This document shows, piece after piece, positions 33,266 to 43,276 of a stretch of DNA of 64,000 bases. How positions within the stretch are numbered: position 1 is the first letter of the stretch; the number at the start of each line of letters is the position of its first letter. This stretch comes from Bacteroidales bacterium (GTDB lineage Bacteria > Bacteroidota > Bacteroidia > Bacteroidales > P3): assembly GCA_017429685.1 (NCBI GenBank), contig JAFROL010000041.1:1-64000 (forward strand), written 5' to 3'. A program made the position numbers and the translations under genes. The notes beneath the pieces are model-generated. The model worked only from the letters and a program-made list of their open reading frames with translations. It ran no database searches and was not told the origin of the DNA.

Positions 33266-33855
33266 AAAAGCTGTGGATTGCGATAGTTAGACTCTTCGGC
33301 TGGAAGTTCGACCTTCCGCCTGCCGACGACTGGAAACGTCTGCATCATTGTGTCCTTATCGAGGCACCGCATACCAGTATATATGACTTTTTGCTCGGCG
33401 CCGCCTGTGTGTGGCGTCTGGGACTGAACGGACGGTTCTTTATCAAGAAAGAGTTTTTTGTCTTTCCATTGCGCCACTTCCTGTACTGGAGCGGCGCATT
33501 GCCCATTGATCGCGGCAACCCCAACAACAATATGGTTGGCAATGCCGTCAAGGCATTGGCCGATAACGGCGACATATCGTTTATCATCACACCCGAGGGC
33601 ACTCGCAAACGTGTCAAACGCTTCAAACGTGGTTTTTATGAAATAGCGGTGCAGGCCGGAGTGCCGGTGGCAGTGACCTATATCAACTACAAGACACGCC
33701 ATATGGGCGTCGGGCCGCTCATCGAACCCACGGGCGACTTCGATGCCGATATGCTACGTATCCTGGACATCTACAGCGATGTCTCGCCACGCAACGCCAG
33801 CGGCTGGGATATCGACCTGCTTAGACAGACTTACTCCCACGAAACGAAAAAATAA
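33262..33855 (+). CDS. 1-acylglycerol-3-phosphate acyltransferase-like protein
   Basis: The PlsC motif order is visible: HTSIYD (the HxxxxD acyltransferase motif, about residue 37), RFFIKKEFFVFPLRHFLYWS, GALPIDRGN and FIITPEGTRKR (third motif). PVAVTYINYKTRHMGVGPLI comes next. At 197 aa it is short but complete and lacks a signal peptide. It would acylate a lysophospholipid or a lipid A-like precursor. The ATGA overlap links it to the GT39/TPR gene, so the three genes from 30071 form one unit acting in envelope lipid or glycan synthesis. Confidence 0.85.
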   Translation: MKKLWIAIVRLFGWKFDLPPADDWKRLHHCVLIEAPHTSIYDFLLGAACVWRLGLNGRFFIKKEFFVFPLRHFLYWSGALPIDRGNPNNNMVGNAVKALADNGDISFIITPEGTRKRVKRFKRGFYEIAVQAGVPVAVTYINYKTRHMGVGPLIEPTGDFDADMLRILDIYSDVSPRNASGWDIDLLRQTYSHETKK

Positions 33856-33865
33856 TATCCATAAT

Positions 33866-36800
33866 ATGAATACCGTAAGACGAATTTACGTAGAAAAGAA
33901 GCCCGACTTTGCCATCAAAGCAAACGAGCTGAAGAGCGAAATGCTCAACTACCTTAATATCAATGCCGACAACGTGCGTGTGCTGATACGCTACGACATT
34001 GAGAACCTCAGCGACGAGACCTATCGCAAGGCTCTCGTCACTGTTTTTAGCGAGCCGCCTGTCGATGACGTATACGAGGAACAGTTTCCTCACGCTGGCA
34101 GCGACTTCTGCTTCTCGGTCGAATACCTGCCTGGCCAGTTCGACCAGCGTGCCGACAGCGCCGAACAGTGCTGCTGCCTGCTCAACGACAGCGAGCAGCC
34201 TATCATCAAGTCGGCCACGACCTACGTTATCAGTGGAACCCTCACCGATGCCCAGAAGGAAGCCATACGCAAACACTGCATCAATCCCGTCGACAGCCGC
34301 CTGACCGACGAGGTCAAGCCCGAAACGCTTGTCGACCACTTCGACGAACCTGCCGACGTCATCACGTTCGACGGATTCAAGGATATGGCCGAGCCTCAAT
34401 TGCGCGAGCTCTACGACTCGTTGGGATTGGCTATGACATTCGCGGATTTTAAGCACATACAACGCTACTTCCACGACGAGGAGCATCGCAACCCGACAAT
34501 GACCGAAATTCGCGTACTCGACACCTATTGGAGCGACCACTGCCGCCACACCACCTTCGCCACCGAACTGAAGGATGTGAAGTTCGACGACGGATACTAC
34601 CGTCCGCTGATTGAAGGTGCATTCAAGCAGTACCTCGCCGACCACAAAGAGCAGTACACAGGCCGTACCGACAAGTATGTCTGCCTGATGGATATTGGCA
34701 CTTTGGCAGGCAAGCGGCTCAAGAAGGCTGGCTACCTCGACGACCAGGAACCCAGCGACGAGATCAATGCCTGTTCCATCGTGGTGCCAGTCGTTATCGA
34801 TGGAGTAGAGGAGGAGTGGCTTATCAATTTCAAGAACGAGACCCACAACCACCCCACTGAGATTGAACCGTTTGGTGGTGCTGCTACCTGCCTTGGCGGA
34901 TGCATTCGTGACCCGCTTTCGGGCCGTACCTACGTCTACCAGGCTATGCGCGTCACCGGTGCAGCCGACCCCACCAAGCCGCTGAACGAAACCCTGCCGG
35001 GCAAGCTGCCGCAGCGCAAAATTGTCACCACAGCTGCACGCGGCTATTCATCGTATGGCAACCAGATTGGCCTGGCTACCGGCCTTGTCAACGAGATATA
35101 CCATCCTGGCTATGTGGCCAAGCGTATGGAGATCGGCGCCGTCATTGCTGCCGCTCCGCGTCGTGCCGTCAAACGACTGACCTCCGACCCTGGCGACATC
35201 ATCATCCTGCTGGGTGGTCGCACGGGCCGAGACGGCATCGGAGGTGCTACGGGCGCATCCAAGAGTCACACAACCAAGTCGTTGACATCGTGTGGCGCCG
35301 AGGTGCAGAAGGGCAACGCCCCCACCGAACGCAAGATTCAGCGCCTCTTCCGTCGCGAAGAGGTGTCCAGCCTTATCAAGAAATGTAACGACTTCGGCGC
35401 CGGCGGCGTCAGCGTCGCCATCGGCGAGCTGGCCGACGGCCTGCAAATCAATCTTGACAAGGTCCCCAAAAAATACGCTGGCCTCGACGGCACCGAGCTG
35501 GCTATCAGCGAAAGTCAGGAGCGTATGGCCGTCGTCGTCGACCCCAAGGATGTCGACCAGATGCTGCGGTATGCCGACGAGGAAAACCTCGAAGCCACCG
35601 TCGTGGCCACTGTCACCGAAGAACCTCGTATGGTCATCAGCTGGCGAGGCAAGGAGATTGTCAACCTCAGCCGCCGCTTCATTGACACCAACGGTGCCCA
35701 TCAGGAGACCACCGTCTCTGTCACTATGCCTAACGAGTCTATAAAATCTAATAAACCTATTGATACCGACATAAAAAGCCTTTGGCTCAACACCCTCGCC
35801 AACCTCAACGTATGCTCGCAGAAGGGCCTTATCGAGATGTTCGATAGTTCCATCGGTGCCGGCAGCGTGGTGATGCCCTTTGGCGGTCGCTACCAGCTGA
35901 CGCCCACCCAGTCGATGATTGGCAAACTGCCTCTGCTCGACGGCAAGTGCGACACGGTGACCATTATGTCCTATGGCCTCGACCCCTACAAGCTCAGCTG
36001 GAGCCCCTTCCACGGAGCCGTCTACGCCGTGCTCGACTCAGTGGCCAAGATTGCCGCCGCCGGTGGCGATGCCAGCCGCGTGCGACTCACATTCCAGGAG
36101 TATTTCAAGAAGCTCGGCAACGACCCCTATCGCTGGGGCGAGCCCTTCAGCGCCTTGCTTGGTGCCTACAACGCACAGATGGGTCTGCATCTGCCTGCCA
36201 TTGGCGGCAAGGACTCGATGAGCGGAACCTTCAACGATATCGACGTGCCACCAACGTTCTGCAGCTTTGCCGTGGGCATCAGCGACTTGCAGCACGTCGT
36301 CACTCCCGAACTCAAGAAAGCCGGCAGCCGTCTGGTGCTGCTTGACATCAAGCAGAAAGATTATGATATGCCCGACTACGACGACGCGCTAGCACAGTAT
36401 GCAGCCCTGCGCAAAGGTATCGAGCAGTGTCAGGTACTCTCCACCTATTGCATCGGCCGTGGTGCCCTGATCGAGGCCGTCAGCAAGATGGCCTTCGGTA
36501 ATAAACTTGGTGTAACCCTTAGCGACAGTTTGACCCTCAGCGACTTGTGCAAAATCAACTATGGCCATATCGTCGTCGAGACCTCTGCCGAGGTTGCCGA
36601 CCTGCCTTTCCGCAGCCACGAAATTGGCGTTGTCACCGACAATCCCTACTTCGAATACAAGGGCGAGCGCGTCAGTATCGAGGATGCCCTCGCCGCCTGG
36701 CAAAAGCCCCTCGAAGGCGTCTTCCCCACGCGCAGTGCCAAAACGGAGAACGGAAACCAGAAAGTGGAGACCCCGCTCTTTAAAGCTCCTGCCCCACTGA

Positions 36801-37633
36801 CACATTCGCACATTAATGCATTAACGCATTCCCCCAAGCCCCACGTCTTCATTCCCGCCTTCCCCGGCACCAACTGCGAGTACGACAGCGCACGCGCCTT
36901 CAACCGCGCCGGCGCCGAAAGCGAAATCATCGTCTTCCGCAACCAGAACGGCCAGCAGATCCGCGAGAGCGTTGACGCATACGTCGACGCTATCCGCCGC
37001 AGCCAGATCATTATGATTCCCGGCGGCTTCTCGGCAGGCGACGAGCCCGAAGGCAGCGCCAAGTTCATCACCAGCGTCTTCCGCAATCCGCGCATTGCCG
37101 ATGCCGTGATGGAACTCCTGCAGAAGCGCGACGGCCTGATGCTTGGCATCTGCAACGGCTTCCAGGCCCTCGTCAAGCTCGGCCTTGTGCCCTACGGCGA
37201 GATTCGTCCGCAGGCTGCCGACGCACCTACGCTAACCTTCAACACCATCGGACGCCACCAGAGCAAGATGGCCTACACGCGCGTCAGCTCCAACCTCAGC
37301 CCCTGGCTGCAGCGTGCCGAGCTGGGTGCCACCTACGTCATCCCCATCTCGCACGGCGAAGGCCGCTTTGTGGCGCCGCAGGAGTGGATCGACCGCCTCT
37401 TCAAGAACGGACAGGTGGCAACGCAGTACGTTGACCTGCAGGGCAATCCCACGATGGACGAGGAGTACAATATGAACGGCTCCTACTGCGCCATCGAAGG
37501 CATCACCAGCCCCGACGGCCGTGTTTTTGGCAAGATGGGCCACAGTGAGCGTCGCAGCAAAGGCAGCGCCCTCAACATCTACGGCAACGACGACCAGCAG
37601 ATCTTCGAAAGCGGAGTGCAGTATTTTAAATAA
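33866..37633 (+). CDS. purL: Phosphoribosylformylglycinamidine synthase (large form)
   Basis: PurL makes FGAM from FGAR, glutamine and ATP in purine synthesis. The start at 33866 gives MNTVRRIYVEKKPDFAIKAN; an upstream in-frame ATG would overlap the acyltransferase gene. Order: PurS-like N domain, linker, two synthase halves (TYWSDHCRHTTFATEL, FKNETHNHPTEIEPFGGAAT, DFGAGGVSVAIGELADGL, GGKDSMSGTFND) and a C-terminal glutaminase (FIPAFPGTNCEYDSARAFNR, nucleophile Cys about 1096 in GICNGFQ, HGEGRFV). The linker between synthase and glutaminase (about residues 958-990) contains repeat-derived sequence. Length of 1255 aa is about 20 more than I expect for the family. Confidence 0.96.
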   Translation: MNTVRRIYVEKKPDFAIKANELKSEMLNYLNINADNVRVLIRYDIENLSDETYRKALVTVFSEPPVDDVYEEQFPHAGSDFCFSVEYLPGQFDQRADSAEQCCCLLNDSEQPIIKSATTYVISGTLTDAQKEAIRKHCINPVDSRLTDEVKPETLVDHFDEPADVITFDGFKDMAEPQLRELYDSLGLAMTFADFKHIQRYFHDEEHRNPTMTEIRVLDTYWSDHCRHTTFATELKDVKFDDGYYRPLIEGAFKQYLADHKEQYTGRTDKYVCLMDIGTLAGKRLKKAGYLDDQEPSDEINACSIVVPVVIDGVEEEWLINFKNETHNHPTEIEPFGGAATCLGGCIRDPLSGRTYVYQAMRVTGAADPTKPLNETLPGKLPQRKIVTTAARGYSSYGNQIGLATGLVNEIYHPGYVAKRMEIGAVIAAAPRRAVKRLTSDPGDIIILLGGRTGRDGIGGATGASKSHTTKSLTSCGAEVQKGNAPTERKIQRLFRREEVSSLIKKCNDFGAGGVSVAIGELADGLQINLDKVPKKYAGLDGTELAISESQERMAVVVDPKDVDQMLRYADEENLEATVVATVTEEPRMVISWRGKEIVNLSRRFIDTNGAHQETTVSVTMPNESIKSNKPIDTDIKSLWLNTLANLNVCSQKGLIEMFDSSIGAGSVVMPFGGRYQLTPTQSMIGKLPLLDGKCDTVTIMSYGLDPYKLSWSPFHGAVYAVLDSVAKIAAAGGDASRVRLTFQEYFKKLGNDPYRWGEPFSALLGAYNAQMGLHLPAIGGKDSMSGTFNDIDVPPTFCSFAVGISDLQHVVTPELKKAGSRLVLLDIKQKDYDMPDYDDALAQYAALRKGIEQCQVLSTYCIGRGALIEAVSKMAFGNKLGVTLSDSLTLSDLCKINYGHIVVETSAEVADLPFRSHEIGVVTDNPYFEYKGERVSIEDALAAWQKPLEGVFPTRSAKTENGNQKVETPLFKAPAPLTHSHINALTHSPKPHVFIPAFPGTNCEYDSARAFNRAGAESEIIVFRNQNGQQIRESVDAYVDAIRRSQIIMIPGGFSAGDEPEGSAKFITSVFRNPRIADAVMELLQKRDGLMLGICNGFQALVKLGLVPYGEIRPQAADAPTLTFNTIGRHQSKMAYTRVSSNLSPWLQRAELGATYVIPISHGEGRFVAPQEWIDRLFKNGQVATQYVDLQGNPTMDEEYNMNGSYCAIEGITSPDGRVFGKMGHSERRSKGSALNIYGNDDQQIFESGVQYFK
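36739..36835 (+). repeat. Composite repeat remnant inside purL
   Basis: AAAACGGAGAACGGAAACCA (degenerate heptamers) is followed about 45 nt later by CACATTAATGCATTAACGCA. The order heptamer array then TAACGCATTAACG element is the same as in the intergenic copies. It encodes KTENGNQKVET and LTHSHINALTHS in frame, between the synthase and glutaminase domains. Confidence 0.7.
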
Positions 37634-37655
37634 TGAATAATTCTTTAATGAAAGA

Positions 37656-37722
37656 CTTCGTACGAAAACGAAAGGGGAGAGATTGAATCTGGTCTTCGTC
37701 TTCGTTTTCGTCCGAAGTTTTT
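37656..37722 (+). terminator. Long hairpin downstream of purL
   Basis: CTTCGTACGAAAACGAA (37656-37672) and TTCGTTTTCGTCCGAAG (37701-37717) pair with one mismatch and are followed by a T run. A related block (GCTTCGCACGAAAACC) lies at 54322 after nadC, so the arm is itself a repeat. Confidence 0.75.
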
Positions 37723-37745
37723 CTTGAATTTTATTTTATAAATAA

Positions 37746-40700
37746 ATGTCGACGGTCGTTTTTATCGACACAGAAGTTGGCATTGAAAGCCAGCGAGTGC
37801 TTGACTACGGTGCAGTGCGCAACGATAATGCAGTGTTGCATACTCGGTCTACTGCAGAGTTCGTGGCATTTGTTGACGACTGTCGAGTAGTGTGCGGACA
37901 TAATATCATCTGGTTCGATCTAAAATATGTATCGTTAGAACGGCCTCACATCTACATCGATACACTCTATCTTTCGCCCTTGCTATTTCCTCAGAAGCCA
38001 TACCATCGCTTACTGAAGGACGACAAACTGCAAGTGGAGGAACTGAACAATCCTGTCAACGATGCCAAGAAGGCACGTGACCTGTTTGGCGATGAGTTGG
38101 CTGCTTGGCGCTTGCTTTCGGCACGCCGTCAGGCCATATATCGCAGTTTGCTTTCGCAGGTTAGGGAATTCAGCGGTTTCTTTGACTACATAGGGCAGAA
38201 TTCTGTGGATTCCAACACGACACTCGCGATGTTGATTAGGGAAGAATTTGCTGGCAAGATATGCACTAACGCTAATATCGAGGCTGTGGCGAAGCGTTAC
38301 CCAGTCGAATTGGCTTACGCGTTGGCTATAATAGGTGCCGACGATCTTCAGTCATTGACACCAGCTTGGGTGCTTCGCAACTATCCGAAGGTGAACAATG
38401 TGATGGCATTTCTTCGTAACACTCCTTGTGGCGAATGTGAATACTGCAAACACAAGTTGGATGCCCATATAGGTCTGAAGGACTATTTCGGTTATGACGA
38501 GTTCCGGCTTTTCGACGGTGAACCGATGCAGCAAAATGCTGTGGAGTCAGCCATACGCGGCGAATCTCTGCTGACCATTTTCCCTACAGGTGGTGGCAAA
38601 TCATTGACATTCCAGTTGCCTGCCTTGATGGCAGGGCGTAACATTCACGGTTTGACTGTTGTCATATCGCCATTGCAGAGTCTGATGAAAGATCAGGTGG
38701 ATAATCTGGCCGAGCGTGGTATAGGTGAAGCTGTTACCATCAATGGTTTGCTTGACCCGATAGAGAGAGCGGCAGCCATCGAGCAGGTGGCTGAGGGTAC
38801 TGCTAATATGCTTTATATTGCTCCAGAGATGCTTCGTTCGAAAACTATCGAACGACTATTGCTGGGTCGGAACGTTGTGCGATTTGTCGTGGATGAGGCT
38901 CATTGTTTTTCGGCGTGGGGTCAGGATTTCCGTACCGATTATCTCTACATAGGCGATTTCATTCGCGAACTGCAGGAAAAGAAGCATCTGTCACAGCCAA
39001 TAGCCGTGAGTTGCTTCACGGCCACTGCCAAACAAAAGGTAATTTCCGACATTTGCGTCTATTTCAAGCAGAAACTTGGCATAGACCTGAAAGTTTTTGC
39101 TGCTAGTGCTGAGCGGCAAAACCTCCGATACAATGTTCTGCATACAGAAACGGCTGACGAGAAGTACAGCCAACTGCGCAACCTGATTCTTGGTCACCAG
39201 TGCCCATCCATCGTATATGTAGCGCGTACACGACGCACTCGCGAACTGGCCGAGCGGCTTCAACGCGACGGTATTGCAGCACTGCCATTCAATGGCAAGA
39301 TGGATGCCTCCGAAAAAGTTGAGAACCAAAATGCCTTTATGAATGGGCAAACGCAGGTTATTGTGGCCACTTCTGCTTTCGGTATGGGGGTGGACAAGAA
39401 GGACGTCGGACTGGTTGTGCACTATGACATCAGCGACTCGCTGGAAAACTATGTGCAGGAAGCCGGACGTGCGGGCCGTGACCCACAGATGGTGGCCGAC
39501 TGTTATGTGCTGTTTGACGATAATGATCTCGATAAGCATTTTATCCTACTCAATCAGACGAAGTTAAGTGTTAGTGAAATACAGCAGGTCTGGAAAGCAA
39601 TTAAAGAACTGACTGCAAAGCGCGACAAAGTGAGTTGTTCGCCGCTGGAGATAGCTCGCCAGGCTGGATGGAATGACGACGATGGTGCAGATATCGAGAC
39701 TCGCGTGCGAGGAACCATTACTGCGTTGGAACAAGCTGAATTTATCAGTCGCGGTAGCAATGCGCCACAAATCTATGCCACCGGAATCAAGGTCCGTTCG
39801 ATGGACGAAGCTCGTCAACGACTGAACGTCTCGACCCTTTTCGACGACATTACACGCGAGGAGGCTATCCGTATAATTCATTCGCTTATTAGCAGTCGAG
39901 CCACAACCGACGGCAGATGTGCGGAGGCGGAAAGCCGCATTGACTACCTCGCCGACATTCTTGGAATGAAGAAAGAGGCTGTGGTGCGTAACATTAACCT
40001 GATGCGACAAGAGGGAATTTTGGCAGACACGCAGGATATGCAGGCCTATATTGATCGCGCCAACATTGCACGCGGACTGGAAGAAATGCTGCGGTTGGAG
40101 AAGTACCTGTTGCAGCAGATTGGCACCGACACTGCCATCTTCAATTACAAGCAGCTTAATGCAGAAGCCAATCAGGCGGGCCATATACATTGTACGGTGA
40201 AAAAACTGCGTATGCTGTTTCACTTTATGCTTGTCAAAGGCTACGTGCGCAAAGAGGAACATACGGCTTCTGATAGTGTCAGACTGCGGTTGGAAGTGGA
40301 TCGCGAGGCTACTATGGCACGTTTTGGCCGTCGCGTGGATTTGAGCCGCTATGTGGTCAAGGTACTTGCAGGTGCTAACGGTGAAACAATGGTTCTCTTT
40401 TCTATAGTCGAGTTGTTGAATCAATTCAACGCTACTCGCCAGACATCGGTGTTTGGACCTTCTGATAAGGCTACGCTTGGTGATATGGAGGAGACACTGC
40501 TATACCTGAGTAAGGCAGGACTGCTGAAAATAGAAGGTGGTTTTATGGTCATTTACAACACGATGCAGCTGCACCGAAAGGTCGAACGCTCGCGTCGCTA
40601 TGGCAAAGACCAGTACCGTCTGCTGGACGAGTTCTACCGGCAGCGTATTCAGCAGATACATATCGTAGGCGAATATGCCAATATGATGGTGCGCGACTAC

Positions 40701-42458
40701 GATGCTGCAATGCAGTTTGTCAGCGATTATTTCCTGATGGATTACCGTGCTTTCATCAACAAATACTTTAAAGGTGATCGGCGTGCCCAAATTGTAAAAA
40801 ACATCACACCTGCCAAATATGAGCAAATCTTCGGTTCGTTAAGTCAGCGTCAGCGTGATATTATAGACGATAAGCAGTCAAAGTACATCGTGGTGGCAGC
40901 AGGGCCTGGTAGCGGCAAGACGCGTGTGCTTGTTCATAAACTGGCTTCGCTGCTGTTGATGGAGGATGTAAAACACGAGCAACTGCTTATGCTTACATTT
41001 TCGCGGGCAGCTGCTACGGAGTTTAAGAAGCGACTCATCGAGCTGGTGGGCAATGCTGCACACTTTGTCGATATCAAGACCTTTCATTCATACAGTTTCG
41101 ACCTTATAGGTCGCAACGGATCGCTCGAAGAGGCTGATAGCGTCGTGAGACGTGCGGCAGAAATGATAGAGAATGGCGATGTGGAAGAAAGTAAGATTGC
41201 CAAAAGTGTGTTGGTGATTGACGAGGCGCAAGATATGAGCGGTGACGACTTTAGGTTGGTGCAGGCTTTGATGCAAAAAAACGAGGAAATGCGCTTGATT
41301 GCTGTTGGCGACGACGACCAGAATATCTTTGCATTTCGAGGAAGCAGTTCGCACTATTTGCAGTCGCTGATCAACGACAAAGGTGCCACGCTCTATGAAC
41401 TTGTGGACAACTATCGTAGTGACCGCGCTATTGTTGATTATGCAAATCGCTTTGTGCAGCAAATTCACGGACGTATAAAGAAGACACCAATAGTGGCTGT
41501 TAGCCATAAAGACGGTCAGCTTGACACATCTGCCCACATTAAGGATTCTAATTTCAATATTCAAACAGTCGGTACAACTGCTGTGCTCACCATCACTAAC
41601 GAGCAAACACTGCAGGTCGCTCACTTATTACGGCAGCAGGGTAGACGCATAAGGATAATCCAATCCACCGATGGTTTCCGTTTTGTAAACTTGGCTGAAG
41701 TACGCTTTTTTTTCAAGCAACTGGGTAACTCTGCGGATGGCCGTATTAGTGGTGAACAATGGGAACAGGCCAAACTGCGTACCGAAAAAGCCTATGCGTC
41801 AAGTACCTGTATAGAGGCTGTGAAACAGTTCTTTGCAGATTTCGAGTCTACGCATAAGAACTATTATCGCAGTGATTTGCGAGAATTTGCCCTCGAATCG
41901 ACTATTGACGACTTTATCGCCACGGACGAAGACGCTATCTTCGTCAGCACCATTCATAAGGCAAAAGGACGCGAGTTCGATACCGTCCATCTGCTGTATG
42001 GTGGCATACGCAAAATGGATGACGATATGCTTCGCGCTATCTATGTCGGTATCACTCGTGCAAAGCATAACCTTTTTATTTATAAAGATGTGTCTTTCCT
42101 TGTTAATCACCCTTCTATCGTATTGTCGCTATCGATGCACGACGTGTGGCTTGATTATTTCTATAATATGAAGGAACAAGTGCTGCGTCTGCGAAGTGGA
42201 GACAAACTTCAGTATTCTGAAGGCTATCTCATATACCAAGGTATGCGTATCGGATGTGTTTCTAATGCTATGCGAAAACGTCTTGTGACACTGGAAGGCA
42301 AAGGATATACTGTCTCGGATGCAGAGGTGAGTTTCGTGATCGCTTGGCGACCGCGCGATGAGGAAAAGGAAATCGCTGTGTGTCTTGCTAATCTTGAACT
42401 TAGCAAAAATGACTGCCAGCTTATAAGCAATAGGGATGAAGCTCAGAACAACCTCTGA
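37746..42458 (+). CDS. Exonuclease-like / RecQ / UvrD helicase fusion
   Basis: Three enzymes are joined in 1570 aa. Residues 1-115 resemble a DEDD 3'-5' exonuclease (FIDTE at 6-10, GHNIIWFD at 51-58, HRLLKDDKLQ and NNPVNDAKKA at 87-110); the His of DEDDh enzymes, five residues before the last Asp, is Asn here. A CxxCxxC motif is at 228-234. The RecQ part has PTGGGKS (280-286), DEAH (383-386), CFTATAK and QEAGRAGRDP (571-580). From about 1040 a UvrD-type helicase has GPGSGKT (1053-1059), DEAQD (1159-1163), GDDDQNIFAFRG and STIHKAKGREFDTVHLLYGG (about 1400). Such a protein could unwind and degrade DNA in repair, recombination or phage defence. Codon use is less C/G-rich at third positions than in purL. 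Confidence 0.9.
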   Translation: MSTVVFIDTEVGIESQRVLDYGAVRNDNAVLHTRSTAEFVAFVDDCRVVCGHNIIWFDLKYVSLERPHIYIDTLYLSPLLFPQKPYHRLLKDDKLQVEELNNPVNDAKKARDLFGDELAAWRLLSARRQAIYRSLLSQVREFSGFFDYIGQNSVDSNTTLAMLIREEFAGKICTNANIEAVAKRYPVELAYALAIIGADDLQSLTPAWVLRNYPKVNNVMAFLRNTPCGECEYCKHKLDAHIGLKDYFGYDEFRLFDGEPMQQNAVESAIRGESLLTIFPTGGGKSLTFQLPALMAGRNIHGLTVVISPLQSLMKDQVDNLAERGIGEAVTINGLLDPIERAAAIEQVAEGTANMLYIAPEMLRSKTIERLLLGRNVVRFVVDEAHCFSAWGQDFRTDYLYIGDFIRELQEKKHLSQPIAVSCFTATAKQKVISDICVYFKQKLGIDLKVFAASAERQNLRYNVLHTETADEKYSQLRNLILGHQCPSIVYVARTRRTRELAERLQRDGIAALPFNGKMDASEKVENQNAFMNGQTQVIVATSAFGMGVDKKDVGLVVHYDISDSLENYVQEAGRAGRDPQMVADCYVLFDDNDLDKHFILLNQTKLSVSEIQQVWKAIKELTAKRDKVSCSPLEIARQAGWNDDDGADIETRVRGTITALEQAEFISRGSNAPQIYATGIKVRSMDEARQRLNVSTLFDDITREEAIRIIHSLISSRATTDGRCAEAESRIDYLADILGMKKEAVVRNINLMRQEGILADTQDMQAYIDRANIARGLEEMLRLEKYLLQQIGTDTAIFNYKQLNAEANQAGHIHCTVKKLRMLFHFMLVKGYVRKEEHTASDSVRLRLEVDREATMARFGRRVDLSRYVVKVLAGANGETMVLFSIVELLNQFNATRQTSVFGPSDKATLGDMEETLLYLSKAGLLKIEGGFMVIYNTMQLHRKVERSRRYGKDQYRLLDEFYRQRIQQIHIVGEYANMMVRDYDAAMQFVSDYFLMDYRAFINKYFKGDRRAQIVKNITPAKYEQIFGSLSQRQRDIIDDKQSKYIVVAAGPGSGKTRVLVHKLASLLLMEDVKHEQLLMLTFSRAAATEFKKRLIELVGNAAHFVDIKTFHSYSFDLIGRNGSLEEADSVVRRAAEMIENGDVEESKIAKSVLVIDEAQDMSGDDFRLVQALMQKNEEMRLIAVGDDDQNIFAFRGSSSHYLQSLINDKGATLYELVDNYRSDRAIVDYANRFVQQIHGRIKKTPIVAVSHKDGQLDTSAHIKDSNFNIQTVGTTAVLTITNEQTLQVAHLLRQQGRRIRIIQSTDGFRFVNLAEVRFFFKQLGNSADGRISGEQWEQAKLRTEKAYASSTCIEAVKQFFADFESTHKNYYRSDLREFALESTIDDFIATDEDAIFVSTIHKAKGREFDTVHLLYGGIRKMDDDMLRAIYVGITRAKHNLFIYKDVSFLVNHPSIVLSLSMHDVWLDYFYNMKEQVLRLRSGDKLQYSEGYLIYQGMRIGCVSNAMRKRLVTLEGKGYTVSDAEVSFVIAWRPRDEEKEIAVCLANLELSKNDCQLISNRDEAQNNL

Positions 42459-42547
42459 TATTCAATCAAATCGCTTGAGAGGAAGATGATAGTATTGGAG
42501 GTCACTGGATTTAATCAAACAATATTAATTTCGATCTATAGATAGCT

Positions 42548-42796
42548 ATGTCAGTAATATACAAGATTATATGTCGTGGATGCGGGTGCTCGTTCGAGCG
42601 AAGCTGTGGCATTGGATACAACGGGCAGGGAACGCTCTACTGCAATCGGTGCGGACGGGCACGGATGGTTGACTTCAGTTGCGGTTGGGACCCCGTGCCG
42701 CAGTGCGAATGTGGCGGTACTTTTGACGCCGACGCGCTGGGCTGCTGTCCTCAATGCGGAGCGGTGCTTTCAAACGATGATGTGGCGAATAATTAG
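42548..42796 (+). CDS. Small zinc-ribbon protein
   Basis: An 82-aa protein with CRGCGCSFERSCG, LYCNRCGR, PQCECGG and CCPQCGAVLS, that is, four Cys pairs forming two or more zinc ribbons. No enzyme domain is visible. It lies 90 nt after the helicase fusion and 5 nt before ogt, so it is co-transcribed with ogt. It may bind nucleic acid or a protein partner; I cannot assign a family. Confidence 0.7.
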   Translation: MSVIYKIICRGCGCSFERSCGIGYNGQGTLYCNRCGRARMVDFSCGWDPVPQCECGGTFDADALGCCPQCGAVLSNDDVANN

Positions 42797-42801
42797 ATAT
42801 T

Positions 42802-43260
42802 ATGGCTGGAAGCGAAGTCTATACATATCATTCTCCATTGGGGACGATAGCGATAAAATGCTACGGCGAGGCCGTTGCCGAGCTGCGGTTTGGCGATGGT
42901 CGGGAGGCTGGCGTCGGTGGCGATATGCCGCCGATGGTAAGGCGTTGGCTCGACATCTATTTCGCTGGCGGACAGCCTGGTTTTGTTCCGCCGCTTTGCC
43001 TTAATGGGACAATGTTTCAGAAGCATGTGTGGGACAAACTGGCAAAAATTCCTTATGGGGCGACTGTGACTTACGGCGACATTGCCCGCGGCATAGGCTG
43101 CCGTTCGGCTCGAGCTGTGGGCCAGGCCATAGGGCATAATCCGGTGGCTGTTATTGTGCCCTGCCACCGCGTGGTCGGCTCTGGCGGCAGACTGACGGGC
43201 TACGCTTTCGGAATCGAACGGAAAAAGTGGCTGATAGAATTTGAAAAACAACACGTCTGA
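42802..43260 (+). CDS. ogt: Methylated-DNA--protein-cysteine methyltransferase
   Basis: Ogt removes O6-alkyl groups from guanine by transferring them to its own Cys. Present are the N-terminal fold (YHSPLGTIAIKCYGEAVAEL), FQKHVWDKLAKIPYGATVTY, the helix-turn-helix arginine region (SARAVGQAIGHNP) and the active site PCHRVV with Cys-121, followed by GGRLTGYAFG. The protein is 152 aa, a short single-domain form. It sits with other DNA-related genes. Confidence 0.95.
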   Translation: MAGSEVYTYHSPLGTIAIKCYGEAVAELRFGDGREAGVGGDMPPMVRRWLDIYFAGGQPGFVPPLCLNGTMFQKHVWDKLAKIPYGATVTYGDIARGIGCRSARAVGQAIGHNPVAVIVPCHRVVGSGGRLTGYAFGIERKKWLIEFEKQHV

Positions 43261-43276
43261 TAAAACATAACGAACT

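Noticed and set aside
37746-42458. Mobile element or integrated phage
   Set aside because: No integrase, tRNA target or flanking direct repeats were found around the helicase fusion.
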